From NCBI RefSeq assembly GCF_014897585.1, contig NZ_JABUXW010000012.1, forward strand, positions 62,001 to 126,000: a DNA stretch of 64,000 nucleotides, in the 5' to 3' direction. Shown piece by piece: positions 6,723 through 14,647 of this stretch. The DNA comes from Brachybacterium tyrofermentans (GTDB lineage Bacteria > Actinomycetota > Actinomycetes > Actinomycetales > Dermabacteraceae). The notes under the pieces were generated by a model. It was given only the letters and a program-made list of their open reading frames with translations. It searched no databases and had not been told where the DNA came from. The stretch's first letter is position 1, and every line of letters starts with the position of its first letter. A program made the position numbers and the translations under genes.

Positions 6723-7631
6723 ATGAGCGACACCATCTCGTGGAGAACCCTTCAGCCCGGCCAGCGTGCCCGGATCCGTGTGTGGGACCGAGCGAGCGGG
6801 GAGGTGCGCACCGTCCATGAGTCCGCGCAGCGGCTCTACGAGGCGCCGAACTGGCTGGCCGACGGCCGCCTCCTGATCAACGGCGACGGGAAGCTCTGGT
6901 TCCTCGCAGCCGACGGCTCCTCTGAGCCCGATCTCTTCGACGTCCCGGGCCTGCCGCCGGTGAACAACGATCACGTGCTGCTGCGCGACGGCACCGGCGT
7001 GTTCGCCTCGGCGAACGACCACCACATCTGGCACGTCCCCTTCGACGGCTCCGAGATCACCCGGGTGACCAGCGAGGACGGGCCCCTGCACTTCCTGCAC
7101 GGGGTGAGCCCGGACGGCACGGAGCTGGCGTATGTGCGCGTCGTGCCGCAGGGACAGGACCCCTGGACCGCGGCCGCCCTCCATCTGATCGGCGCCGACG
7201 GCACGGGGGACCGGGCGCTGACCACCGATGCCGGCCCGGCCGACGGGCCCGCCTGGAGCCCCGACGGGCAGTGGATCCTGTTCAACACCGAGCAGTTCTC
7301 GACCGTGCCGGGCCACGCCCAGCTCGCGCGGATCCGCCCGGACGGCAGCGAGCTCGAGAAGCTGACCGCCGATGAGCGTGTGAACTGGTTCCCGCACGTC
7401 GCCCCGACCGGGGACGTCGTGGCCTACGTGAGCTTCGAGCCGGGCACGATCGGCCACCCGGAGAACCGCAGCGTCGAGCTGCGGCTCGTGAAGTGGGAGG
7501 CCTGGGACCAACCGACGACGCTCGTCGCCCTCCACGGCGGCCAGGGCACCATGAACGTGCCCAGCTGGGCACCGGACGGCTCGGCCTTCGCCTTCGTCGA
7601 CTACCCGATCGAGGAGTTCGACGCGCAGTAG
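6723..7631 (+). CDS. TolB-like beta-propeller protein
   Basis: 302 residues without a signal peptide. Repeated blade motifs of the PD40/TolB type are visible: WLADGRLLINGDGKLWFL, HGVSPDGTELAYV, AWSPDGQWILFN, HVAPTGDVVAYVS and SWAPDGSAFAFVD, spaced about 45-50 residues. Each is the W/V-S-P-D-G-x-x-h-h-a-h signature of a blade. Proteins of this kind form six- or seven-bladed propellers, often as protein or glycan interaction platforms; no catalytic domain is attached here. It is cytoplasmic by sequence. It lies 18 bp after the small membrane-protein gene and may share its transcript. Confidence 0.75.
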   Translation: MSDTISWRTLQPGQRARIRVWDRASGEVRTVHESAQRLYEAPNWLADGRLLINGDGKLWFLAADGSSEPDLFDVPGLPPVNNDHVLLRDGTGVFASANDHHIWHVPFDGSEITRVTSEDGPLHFLHGVSPDGTELAYVRVVPQGQDPWTAAALHLIGADGTGDRALTTDAGPADGPAWSPDGQWILFNTEQFSTVPGHAQLARIRPDGSELEKLTADERVNWFPHVAPTGDVVAYVSFEPGTIGHPENRSVELRLVKWEAWDQPTTLVALHGGQGTMNVPSWAPDGSAFAFVDYPIEEFDAQ

Positions 7632-7715
7632 GCCCAAAGAAGGACCATCAGCGCACCTTCCCCCGGGGCGGGGAGCGGGTAAGAATGGGCGGACCCCTCT
7701 CGAAGGAGGCCTCAC

Positions 7716-8102
7716 ATGGCCAAGTACGTGATGATCAAGCACTACCGCGGCGCGCCGGCCGGGGTGAACGACGTCCCGATGGATCAGTGGTCCGAGAGCG
7801 ACGTCGCGCACCACATGCAGTACATGGAGGACTTCGCGGACCGCCTTCGGGACAGCGGCGAGTTCGTCGACTCCCTGGCACTCTCCTCCGAGGGGACGTT
7901 CGTGCGCTACGACGGCGAGGGCCGTGCTCCGCTCACCGACTCGGCCGCCCTCGACGCGAAGGACCTGGTCGCGGGCTGGATGATCATCGACGTCGCGAGC
8001 CGGGAACGCGCCGAGGAGCTCGCCGCCGAGCTCTCCGCGGAGCCCGGGAAGGACGGGAAGCCGATCCACGAGTGGCTCGAGCTGCGGCCCGCCCTCGGCT
8101 GA
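7716..8102 (+). CDS. YCII-related (YciI/DGPF family) protein
   Basis: 128 residues. It starts MAKYVMIKHYRG and has the YCII-type ferredoxin-like fold pattern: a strand, a helix with HMQYMEDFADRLRDSG, then LVAGWMIIDVASRERAEELAAEL and a final PIHEWLELRP strand. Relatives include small proteins encoded next to ECF sigma factors, but most have no known reaction. A good ribosome site (AAGGAGG) precedes the ATG. A hairpin at 8130-8147 closes the unit. Confidence 0.75.
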   Translation: MAKYVMIKHYRGAPAGVNDVPMDQWSESDVAHHMQYMEDFADRLRDSGEFVDSLALSSEGTFVRYDGEGRAPLTDSAALDAKDLVAGWMIIDVASRERAEELAAELSAEPGKDGKPIHEWLELRPALG

Positions 8103-8129
8103 ACGACGTTCCGGTCGAGGAGCCCTGCG

Positions 8130-8147
8130 TCCCGCCGGAGGGCGGGA
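8130..8147 (+). terminator. Hairpin after the YciI-family gene
   Basis: TCCCGCC (8130-8136) pairs with GGCGGGA (8141-8147) around a 4-base loop, 28 bp after the stop. Confidence 0.5.
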
Positions 8148-8211
8148 ACGGGCGCAGACGCGCGACGCGACCTTATGGCATCCTGTCGGCCCACCGACCA
8201 GGAGGCCACCC

Positions 8212-8541
8212 ATGGCACAGCCCGCTGTCCCCGAACCCGTCGCGTCCTTCATCGACGCGGTCAACCGGCACGATGACCAGGCATTCCTCGACGCCTTCGG
8301 CACCGACGGCTCCGTCGACGACTGGGGGCGCGTGTTCCCCGACCGCGAGGCCATCAAGGCCTGGAGCGACAAGGAGTTCCTCGGGGCCGACGGCGTCCTG
8401 ACGCCCGAGGAGGTCACCGTCAACGGCACCCGCGTGACCGTCATCGGCGACTGGCGCAGCACCCACGCGAACGGACGCAGCTCCTTCGCGTTCGACGTCG
8501 ACGGCGAGCGCATCGCCCGGATGACGATCCGCGAGGGCTGA
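8212..8541 (+). CDS. NTF2-like/SnoaL-like domain protein
   Basis: 109 residues. PVASFIDAVNRHDDQAFLDAFGTDGSVDDWG is the typical opening helix pair and strand of the NTF2/SnoaL cone fold, and the end (FDVDGERIARMTIREG) is its final strand. Members are small pocket proteins, either polyketide cyclases, isomerases or non-catalytic binders; residues here do not distinguish them. The ATG at 8212 follows GACCAGGAGGCCACCC, a strong ribosome site. Single gene, convergent with the HAD hydrolase. Confidence 0.75.
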   Translation: MAQPAVPEPVASFIDAVNRHDDQAFLDAFGTDGSVDDWGRVFPDREAIKAWSDKEFLGADGVLTPEEVTVNGTRVTVIGDWRSTHANGRSSFAFDVDGERIARMTIREG

Positions 8542-8623
8542 CCCGCTCCCCGAGGATCCACGTCTCGAGCATCCACGACGTGAGGAGCAGTCCGCCTGCG
8601 GCCCCGCGGTGTCGGCGCGCTGG

Positions 8624-9166
8624 TCAGGCCGCGGGCTCGCCGAGCTCGTCGTCGAGCCGGCGCAGCAGGGACAGCAGCTCGGCCGGGGTTGCGATCGTGT
8701 GGTCGGGGACCTCGTCGGGCCCTGCCGGCTCCTTCGGATACCGGTCCGTCCAGGCCATATGGATGCTCATGATCCCCATCCGGTTCGCGCCGGCGATGTC
8801 CCGAGCCAGGTTGTTGCCGACCATCACGCAGCGCGCGGCGTCGGCCGGCTCAAGATCCAGGGCCCCCATGGCCGCCTTGAACATGCGGGGGCTGGGTTTC
8901 TCGTGCCGGATCGCATCGGAGCAGGTCAGCGTCTCGAACAGGTCGAAAAGCCCATGCTGGGTCAGCAGGTTCTCGAAGGAGACGTAGCGACCGTCGGCGA
9001 CCAGGGCGAGGCGGAATCCGGCGGCGACGAGATCCCGGACCATGCGATCGGCCCCCGGGATCACGTCGGCGGAGAGGACCACTCCCGTGTCGTCGTGGAC
9101 CTGGGTGCCTTCGTCGATGAGGGTGTCGCCGCAGTCCAGCAGCACGATCAGGGATCTCGGGGTCAT
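8624..9166 (-). CDS. HAD-superfamily hydrolase
   Basis: 180 residues. Motif I is LLDCGDTLID (nucleophile Asp then Asp three residues on), motif III is around KPSPRMFKAA, and motif IV is MVGNNLARDIAGANRMG, so all core HAD signatures are present. The cap is small and the protein short. Enzymes of this group hydrolyse phosphate esters in the cytoplasm; the substrate is not deducible. It begins 14 bp after the PepSY gene ends in the same direction, so it may be the last gene of the CHRD-sortase-PepSY transcript. Confidence 0.8.
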   Translation of the reverse strand: MTPRSLIVLLDCGDTLIDEGTQVHDDTGVVLSADVIPGADRMVRDLVAAGFRLALVADGRYVSFENLLTQHGLFDLFETLTCSDAIRHEKPSPRMFKAAMGALDLEPADAARCVMVGNNLARDIAGANRMGIMSIHMAWTDRYPKEPAGPDEVPDHTIATPAELLSLLRRLDDELGEPAA

Positions 9167-9179
9167 GCGCTCAGCCTAG

Positions 9180-10685
9180 TCACCGCCGAAGCCGACCGAC
9201 GATCGTATCGACGATGACGAAGGCAGCCAGGCTCACGCCCATCAGCGGCAGCATGAGGCCGATACCCGCGGCGGCGAGCAGCACCAGGGCCGCGCCCCAC
9301 CACGGGGCCCGACGCAGCGCGCCGCGACGGGGCGGCTTCCCGAATCCGCTCCCGCCCTTGGTGGGCCGGCGCTGCCACCACATCAGGTATCCCCAGATGA
9401 TCATCGCGACCACGGCCGAGGCGATCACGAACAGGACGATCTGGTTGACCAGCCCGAACATCGATCCCATGTGCAGGTCGATGCCCCAGCGGGTGAGTTT
9501 GGCGGCGAGGTCCGCCTCGGCGAAGTCGGTGCGGTCCACGACCTCCAGGGTGCTGCCGTCGATCGCGATCGCGTCCACCTTCGTGGGATAGCTGCGCTGG
9601 ATCTCCTCGACCACCCAGGCGGAGCCGGCGTCGGCCGGAGGGCGGATCTCCACGAGTCCCATGTCGATGTTCGCGGAGCGACCAGCAGCGAGCACACGGT
9701 CGATCTGGCCGAGATCGGCCCTGGGCGCGGCAGCGGCTTCGCCGGGACCGGCTGACTCAGCTGCACCTGCCACAGGTGCCTCGTGATGCGACTCGTGCTC
9801 GGCGTGCTCCCCGGAATCCTTGCCCGTCATCCCCTCCATGCTGTCCATGTCGCCCGTGTCCGACGTACCCTCCGCACCGGCGGTCGTCTCCTGCGGCAGC
9901 TCGGTGCTGACGGCGGCGGTGGTGAAGCCGAAGGCCTCGCGGATGGTGCCGATGTTCCCTCCCCCGTACTGGGACCAGGTGATCCCGGTGGCCGAGAGGA
10001 ACAGGGCGCCGAGCAGCACCCACGCCCCGGCCGAGGAGTGCAGGGAGAGCGTGCGTCGATAGCCACGTGCCCGGAGATCCGGGAGGAGCAGGTCCCGCGC
10101 CCGTCGGCCGCGTCGAGCCCGTCGGGCCCGCCGGATCCAGAGCCCGAGCCCCGCGAGCGCGATCACCCCGAGCCAGGAGGCGGAGAGCTCGCTGTAGAGC
10201 CGGCCCACCTCTCCCAGATGCAGGTTGCGGTGCAGCTGGTCGACCCAGGTGCGCAGCGGCAGGGAGCCGCTGGTGCCGTAGACGGTGAGGTCGCCGCGGA
10301 TCTCCGCGGTCGCCGGATCCAGCATGATCACCCGCGACTCGCCCTCGCCGAGGGATCCGTCGGCATACATGACGCGGGTGGTGTCCCCGACCTCCGGGGC
10401 CGGGCGGACCGCCGTGACGACCGCACCCTCACTCTCGCCCTCGCCCTCGCCGACATAGGCCTGCGCCGCGGCGACCTGCTCGGCGAGCGGGAGCGGCGGG
10501 CCCTCGGACGGTGCCGTGAGCTCCTGGGCGTAGACCTGCTGCTCGAGCTGCGGGGTCAGGGCGTAGAGGGCCCCGCTGGCCGCGGAGATCAGGATGAAGG
10601 GGGCGACGAGGATCGCGGCGTAGAAGTGCAGCCTGAGGAGCAGAGGGCCGAACCAACGGTCACGCGGGGCAGCCGGAGTGGCCAT
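9180..10685 (-). CDS. PepSY-associated membrane protein with Met/His-rich loop
   Basis: 501 residues. It starts with a short cytoplasmic arm and a membrane segment (FYAAILVAPFILISAASGALYALTP), the hallmark of PepSY_TM proteins. Three more membrane segments (about 165-185, 215-235 and 410-430) and a C-terminal pair follow. PepSY-like stretches lie outside the membrane. About residues 275-310 form a Met/His/Asp/Glu-rich loop (DTGDMDSMEGMTGKDSGEHA, ESHHEA) that looks suited to bind a metal such as copper; this is inferred from composition. It is the third gene after the CHRD protein and sortase. The family is associated with metal uptake or reduction and envelope functions. Confidence 0.82.
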   Translation of the reverse strand: MATPAAPRDRWFGPLLLRLHFYAAILVAPFILISAASGALYALTPQLEQQVYAQELTAPSEGPPLPLAEQVAAAQAYVGEGEGESEGAVVTAVRPAPEVGDTTRVMYADGSLGEGESRVIMLDPATAEIRGDLTVYGTSGSLPLRTWVDQLHRNLHLGEVGRLYSELSASWLGVIALAGLGLWIRRARRARRGRRARDLLLPDLRARGYRRTLSLHSSAGAWVLLGALFLSATGITWSQYGGGNIGTIREAFGFTTAAVSTELPQETTAGAEGTSDTGDMDSMEGMTGKDSGEHAEHESHHEAPVAGAAESAGPGEAAAAPRADLGQIDRVLAAGRSANIDMGLVEIRPPADAGSAWVVEEIQRSYPTKVDAIAIDGSTLEVVDRTDFAEADLAAKLTRWGIDLHMGSMFGLVNQIVLFVIASAVVAMIIWGYLMWWQRRPTKGGSGFGKPPRRGALRRAPWWGAALVLLAAAGIGLMLPLMGVSLAAFVIVDTIVGRLRR

Positions 10686-10694
10686 GGTGGTTCC

Positions 10695-11432
10695 TCAGTT
10701 CTGGACGAGGCGGGCGAAGACGACAGTGTTGTCGAGGTGGTGTCCGTCGGCGTCGAGATCTCCGCCGCAGGTGATGACGCGCAGCTCCGGACCGTCTGTG
10801 CGGCCGTAGACCGCGAGCGTGGGGAACTCGTCCATGGGATAGCGAGCGGAGTCGTAGACCTCGAAGGTCGCGGTGGTCCCGTCCTCCCGTTCGACGTCGA
10901 TCCGGTCGCCGGGGGCGAGACCGCCGAGCTCGAAGAAGACCGATGGGTCGCCATGCCAGGTCACGTGCCCTTCGATGACCGATGGACCGTTCTCCCCGGG
11001 GGTGGGTGACCCGTCGAACCAGGCCGGCTGGTTCGCGCGGTCGCCCTGGGGGGCGAGCAGCTCGCCGTTCTGCCCGAGCCCGATCGGGAAGAGCTCCTCG
11101 TCCACGCCGATCGACGGGATCGTCATCGACGTCGGCTCGGATCTATCCAGGGGCGCCACGGGGGTAGCTGCCTCCTCCGTGGGGTCGGGCTCAGCGATCT
11201 GCGGCTCCTCGTCGGGCTCCTCGGCCGCGGTGCTGGGGACTGCTGAGGGCTCCGCACTGCCCCCGTCGGAGACCTCGGGCCCCTGAGAGCGCAGCTCGGG
11301 CTGCGGTGGGTCGCCGACCTGGCCGGTCAGCGAGATGACGAGCAGCGTCGCGCCGAGGAGCGCGACCACCACCAGGGCGGCGACCATCAGTCGACGGCCG
11401 CCGCCCTGGCGGGATGATCCCTGAGGGGTCAT
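10695..11432 (-). CDS. Class E/F-type sortase
   Basis: 245 residues: cytoplasmic tail, one membrane anchor (LMVAALVVVALLGATLLVISL), an acidic Pro/Glu linker, then the sortase domain. The catalytic triad is visible: His in VIEGHVTWHGD, Cys in LRVITCGG, and Arg in TVVFARL. Sortases cut a C-terminal sorting signal and link proteins to the cell wall. The ATG at 11432 lies one base past the stop of the CHRD gene, so the two are probably translationally coupled. The upstream CHRD protein, with a C-terminal hydrophobic-plus-RKR tail, is the likely substrate. Confidence 0.85.
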   Translation of the reverse strand: MTPQGSSRQGGGRRLMVAALVVVALLGATLLVISLTGQVGDPPQPELRSQGPEVSDGGSAEPSAVPSTAAEEPDEEPQIAEPDPTEEAATPVAPLDRSEPTSMTIPSIGVDEELFPIGLGQNGELLAPQGDRANQPAWFDGSPTPGENGPSVIEGHVTWHGDPSVFFELGGLAPGDRIDVEREDGTTATFEVYDSARYPMDEFPTLAVYGRTDGPELRVITCGGDLDADGHHLDNTVVFARLVQN

Positions 11433-11433
11433 G

Positions 11434-12207
11434 TCACTTCTGGAGCGCACGCTTGCGGAGCGCGACCGCACCGGCGAATGCAGCGGCGATCAGGCCACCG
11501 CCAGCGACCATCATGCCGGCGTTCTCGATGCCGGCAGTGGTGCCGTCACCGGTCTCGGCGCCACCCTCGGGCATATCGGCCATCTGGCTCACCTGGAGCG
11601 CACCACAGGCGGCGGGGTCAGTGGCCTCGGACGGCAGCGACTCGTCCAGATCGGACATCTGGTCACCGTCGTAGGTGCCGTTGCCGTTGTGGTCCACGCC
11701 GTGGAGCACCACGGAGCCCTCGCCCTTGGCCAGGCTCGCGGCGACGTCGTCGCTGACCTCGAAGGTGCGCTCATAGGTGCCGCCCTCACCGGCCGGGAAT
11801 CGGTCCACCGCCAGGGCGCTGTCGGGGCTGGTGTCACCGTCGTTGGTCAGGGAGACCGCGACCGCGCCATAGGAATCGGCGGCATCGGTGGTGCGGATCG
11901 CACCCTCGAACCCGGTGCCCTCCATCCCCGGATCGGGGCACTCGTTCTTGCCACCGATGTGGATGTGCTGAGCATGGGGAGCGCCGGCCAGCAAGCCTGC
12001 ACTGTCCAGCTTCACCGTGACCTCGTTGCCGTCGAGCGTGATCCATGCGGAGCCCGAGGCGCCGGAATCGTTGAGCTCGGTGAGGTTGGCTTCCAGGGAG
12101 GTCGTGTCAGGACCCTCTGCCAGCGCGGCGCCGGATGCTCCGAACATGCCGAGCATGGCCGTGGCCGCGAACAGGGGGAGCACTCGCTTCGTCGTCGTGC
12201 GCATCAT
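11434..12207 (-). CDS. Secreted CHRD-domain protein with sortase-like C-terminal anchor
   Basis: 257 residues. A signal peptide (RVLPLFAATAMLGMFGASGAALAE) is followed by a CHRD domain: LEANLTELNDSGASGSAWIT, AQHIHIGG, then VSLTNDGDTSP and VVLHGVDHNGNGTYDG. The C-terminus has AETGDGTTAGIENAGMMV, a hydrophobic stretch and the basic end ALRKRALQK, the layout of a cell-wall sorting signal but without a clear LPXTG. The function of CHRD domains is poorly known. GAAGGAG precedes two in-frame ATGs (12207 and 12204). A SigK-type promoter lies 60 bp upstream. It heads an operon with the sortase and PepSY genes. Confidence 0.8.
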   Translation of the reverse strand: MMRTTTKRVLPLFAATAMLGMFGASGAALAEGPDTTSLEANLTELNDSGASGSAWITLDGNEVTVKLDSAGLLAGAPHAQHIHIGGKNECPDPGMEGTGFEGAIRTTDAADSYGAVAVSLTNDGDTSPDSALAVDRFPAGEGGTYERTFEVSDDVAASLAKGEGSVVLHGVDHNGNGTYDGDQMSDLDESLPSEATDPAACGALQVSQMADMPEGGAETGDGTTAGIENAGMMVAGGGLIAAAFAGAVALRKRALQK

Positions 12208-12266
12208 GACTCCTTCGTGGGCCACCGGACAGCCGTGCGACTGCCGAGGACGGTGACGTGGGAGTG

Positions 12267-12295
12267 GTTCGGAGCCCGGAGGGGATCGGATTGGA
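12267..12295 (-). promoter_or_regulatory. SigK-type ECF promoter of the CHRD-sortase-PepSY operon
   Basis: On the minus strand TCCAATCCG (12287-12295) and GCTCCGAAC (12267-12275) are 11 bp apart. Both nonamers and the spacing are identical to those upstream of the fasciclin gene at 13135-13163. That spacing puts CCAATCC and CCGAAC 15 bp apart, suitable for ECF -35/-10 boxes. The ATG lies 60 bp downstream. Confidence 0.8.
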
Positions 12296-12608
12296 CGGAT
12301 CACAGATCTTTCTGAGATCAGATCGCCGACAGGCCGACGACGCTGGTCGGCGACGGACCGACGGCATGGACCGGCGGCATGGCGCGGCGGCACGGCGCGG
12401 CGCATGCGAGACGACACAGCGAGACGGCTCAGCGCGACGACGAGCCCGAGGGCGCCAGGGCCCCCGGGCTCGCGGAACGTGGAGGTCGGTCACGCTCCCG
12501 GAGCAATGCCCCGGCCTCCGCGAACCGGCCTGGTCGCCCTGGGACGGCGCCGGAGCTCGCGCCGATGAGGAGCTCGATCGCCTCGCGCCCTCCTGATCCG
12601 AGACAGCA
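12296..12608. other. Gene-free stretch between CHRD promoter and tRNA-Ala terminator
   Basis: No convincing ORF. It contains GC-rich imperfect repeats built on CGGCATGG/GCGGC (12360-12405) and a hairpin with 8-bp perfect arms, CGAGCCCG (12441-12448) and CGGGCTCG (12465-12472). Its orientation and role are unclear. Confidence 0.5.
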
Positions 12609-12643
12609 CAGAGGCCCTCCCCCGACTCGGGAAAGGGCCTCTG
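12609..12643 (-). terminator. Terminator after tRNA-Ala
   Basis: CAGAGGCCCT (12609-12618) and AGGGCCTCTG (12634-12643) form a perfect 10-bp stem, 13 bp beyond the 3' end of tRNA-Ala. Confidence 0.7.
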
Positions 12644-12655
12644 ACCTGCTATACG

Positions 12656-12728
12656 TGGAGACTAGGGGGGTCGAACCCCTGACCTGAAGCTTGCAAAGCT
12701 ACCGCTCTACCAACTGAGCTAAGTCCCC
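12656..12728 (-). tRNA. tRNA-Ala (UGC)
   Basis: 73 nt on the minus strand. The acceptor GGGGACT pairs with AGTCTCC, including the G3-U70 pair that identifies alanine tRNAs. D arm (GCTCAGTTGGTAGAGC), anticodon loop TTTGCAA with anticodon TGC, and T arm (GGGGTTCGACCCCC) are present. The anticodon stem has one T-T mismatch. CCA is not encoded. Confidence 0.95.
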
Positions 12729-12762
12729 GTATCCATTTGTGTCGATCGTACCTTCCGGCAGA

Positions 12763-12912
12763 TCAGGCGGACGTGTCCTGCTGGGAGGAGACCTTCTCGG
12801 CCTCAGTCCAGAGATCGTTGCGAAGACGATCAGACTCGATCTTCCGCCAGGTGAGGAGACCGGCCGCGGACGTGCCGATCAGGACTGCTGCAACCTTGAT
12901 GAACGTCTTCAT
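12763..12912 (-). CDS. DLW-39 family small protein
   Basis: 49 residues between the two tRNA genes. One N-terminal membrane-like helix (FIKVAAVLIGTSAAGLLTW) is followed by RKIESDRLRNDLWTEAEKV, with the defining Asp-Leu-Trp at residues 33-35. This tiny family is conserved near gyrA and the tRNA-Ile/Ala genes in Actinobacteria; its function is unknown. GGAGG lies 7 bases before the ATG. Its presence here supports the ancestral gyrA-DUF3566-tRNA-DLW-39 neighbourhood. Confidence 0.88.
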   Translation of the reverse strand: MKTFIKVAAVLIGTSAAGLLTWRKIESDRLRNDLWTEAEKVSSQQDTSA

Positions 12913-12933
12913 CGTGTCCTCCGATCCTCGAAG

Positions 12934-13007
12934 TGGGCCTAACTGGACTTGAACCAGTGACCTCTGTCTTATCAGGACAGCGCTCTAACCGACTGAGCTA
13001 TAGGCCC
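12934..13007 (-). tRNA. tRNA-Ile (GAU)
   Basis: 74 nt on the minus strand. The acceptor GGGCCTA pairs perfectly with TAGGCCC. The D arm is GCTCAGTCGGTTAGAGC, the anticodon loop CTGATAA with anticodon GAT, and the T arm CTGGTTCAAGTCCAG. The discriminator base is A and CCA is not encoded. Confidence 0.96.
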
Positions 13008-13134
13008 GTAGGGGCTGATCTCGACATCAACTTTCGACGTCAACCACCGACGAACAACATTACAGCCCCCCTCCCCTCTCGTCCAACCGACCTGGGCGGG
13101 TGTACGGGAGGTCACAGGAAGACATCCGGGCCGT

Positions 13135-13163
13135 TCCAATCCGTCGGCCCGGCGGCTCCGAAC
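13135..13163 (+). promoter_or_regulatory. SigK-type ECF promoter of the fasciclin gene
   Basis: TCCAATCCG (13135-13143) and GCTCCGAAC (13155-13163) are 11 bp apart, identical in both boxes and spacing to the site upstream of the CHRD operon. It lies 53 bp before the fasciclin ATG. The 11-bp centres of the two sites differ, so this is a conserved two-box promoter and not a duplicated segment. Confidence 0.8.
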
Positions 13164-13215
13164 TCTGTGCATGACGCCGCTGCGGTGTCAGCAACGGATC
13201 ACCAAGGAGACCGCC

Positions 13216-13920
13216 ATGAATACTCGAACGATGCTTCCCAAGCTCGGAGCCCTCGCCGCCACCGTCGCACTGATGAGCGCGTGCTCTGGTGGTATGAGCG
13301 ACGACGGCGAGACGGACGACCAGCAGCCCGCGGCCGGCGAGAGCCAGGCCTCCGACGGCGGCGGCATGGGCTCCGACGAGGACATGGACGACATGGACAT
13401 GGATCCCGCGGCGAAACTCGTCGGCGCCGGGTGCGCCGACTACGCCTCGATGGTCCCGGACGGCGACGGATCGGTCGAGGGCATGTCCCAGGATCCGCTG
13501 AGCGTTGCGGCCTCCAACAACCCGTTGCTCACCACCCTCACCTCGGCGGTCTCGGGCGAGCTGAACCCCGACGTGAACCTCGTCGACACCCTCGATGGGG
13601 ACGAGTTCACCGTGTTCGCCCCGGTCGATGACGCCTTCGGCGCCATCCCCGAGGACGACCTGAACGCCCTCGTGATGGACGCGGACAGCCTGTCCACCGT
13701 CCTGACCTACCACGTGGTTCCCGGCCAGATCACTCCTGACGAGATCGCCGACTCGACCCAGACCACGGTGCAGGGCGAAGACGTCGAGATCACCGGCAGC
13801 GGTGACGACCTCATGGTCAACGGCTCGACCGTGATCTGCGGCGGCGTCCAGACCCAGAACGCGACCGTGTACCTGGTCGATACCGTTCTGATGCCGCCGT
13901 CGATGGCGGACGCCAGCTGA
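13216..13920 (+). CDS. Fasciclin-domain lipoprotein (MPT70/MPT83-like)
   Basis: 234 residues. A lipoprotein signal with lipobox LMSAC puts the lipidated Cys at residue 23. An acidic Met/Asp-rich linker ([16 protein letters not shown]) follows, then one FAS1 domain: [41 protein letters not shown] and the ending [17 protein letters not shown]1 proteins mediate adhesion and surface interactions. In mycobacteria the MPT70/MPT83 homologues are the main SigK targets, and here the gene stands directly before sigK-rskA behind a SigK-type promoter. A 13-bp hairpin separates it from sigK. Confidence 0.9.
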   Translation: MNTRTMLPKLGALAATVALMSACSGGMSDDGETDDQQPAAGESQASDGGGMGSDEDMDDMDMDPAAKLVGAGCADYASMVPDGDGSVEGMSQDPLSVAASNNPLLTTLTSAVSGELNPDVNLVDTLDGDEFTVFAPVDDAFGAIPEDDLNALVMDADSLSTVLTYHVVPGQITPDEIADSTQTTVQGEDVEITGSGDDLMVNGSTVICGGVQTQNATVYLVDTVLMPPSMADAS

Positions 13921-13945
13921 ACCGCGCACACTGGATGGACACGTT

Positions 13946-13984
13946 GAGCGGGCGGGGAACCATCGTCGATCTCCCCGCCCGCTC
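13946..13984 (+). terminator. Terminator of the fasciclin gene
   Basis: GAGCGGGCGGGGA (13946-13958) pairs perfectly with TCCCCGCCCGCTC (13972-13984), 26 bp after the stop and 25 bp before the sigK start. Confidence 0.75.
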
Positions 13985-14008
13985 GCACTGTCCTCCAAGG
14001 AGCTGTGA

Positions 14009-14647
14009 ATGGCGCACGATCCTCCCCCGTCGCATGACCCGCCCCGGTCAGCAGCGCAGCCGCTGACTGCTCCGCGAGGAGGCGTACCGGACGATTCCGC
14101 CGCCTCCGCTATCGCAGAGCTGCTGCACCGAGTCGGCGAAGGGCAGGAGGATGCCTTCTCCGATCTCTACGACCGCACCTCGTCCTTGTTGTTCGCCCTG
14201 GTCAAGCGTGTTGTCAGAGATGTATCGATCAGCGAGGAAGTGCTGCAGGAGGTGTTCGTGGAGATCTGGAAGCAGGCTCCCCGGTTCGATGCCCGACGAG
14301 GCTCGGCCCACGGGTGGATCTGCACCATCGCCCACCGCCGTGCCGTCGACACCGTCCGCTCCGTCGACGCCTCCCGGCGCCGCGACTCCGCAGAAGGGCT
14401 GCGCGCACTGGACGAGAACGTCGTGGACGTGCAGGAGGAGGGGATCATGAGGGTGGAGTCGCAACGGGTCGCCACGGCGATGCGATCGCTGACACCGCTC
14501 CAGTCCGACGCCATCCGACTGGCGTACTTCTCCGGCTACAGCCACAGCGAGGTCGCGAAGATCCTCGATATCCCGCTGGGAACGGCCAAGACCCGAATAC
14601 GGGACGGAATGATCGTCCTCCGAGACAGTCTGGGGGTGACCTCGTGA
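14009..14647 (+). CDS. sigK: ECF RNA polymerase sigma factor, SigK-like
   Basis: 212 residues. Region 2 (FSDLYDRTSSLLFALVKRVV, then EEVLQEVFVEIWKQAPRFD) and region 4 (MRSLTPLQSDAIRLAYFSGY, then SHSEVAKILDIPLGTAKTRI) are intact, typical of ECF sigma factors. The downstream gene overlaps by 4 bp and encodes an RskA anti-sigma factor, which with the neighbouring fasciclin gene identifies the SigK group. It directs RNA polymerase to the TCCAATCCG-N11-GCTCCGAAC promoters by inference. AAGGAG precedes the ATG. No copy of that promoter is seen directly upstream, so its own transcription may depend on read-through or another promoter. Confidence 0.88.
   Translation: MAHDPPPSHDPPRSAAQPLTAPRGGVPDDSAASAIAELLHRVGEGQEDAFSDLYDRTSSLLFALVKRVVRDVSISEEVLQEVFVEIWKQAPRFDARRGSAHGWICTIAHRRAVDTVRSVDASRRRDSAEGLRALDENVVDVQEEGIMRVESQRVATAMRSLTPLQSDAIRLAYFSGYSHSEVAKILDIPLGTAKTRIRDGMIVLRDSLGVTS

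Noticed and set aside
6405-8576. A 723-codon minus-strand open frame
   Set aside because: It is antisense to four real plus-strand genes with clear domains, and has no family-like motif or ribosome site.
12934-13020. Integrated element at tRNA-Ile
   Set aside because: No integrase, no repeated copy of the tRNA end and no composition shift are visible.
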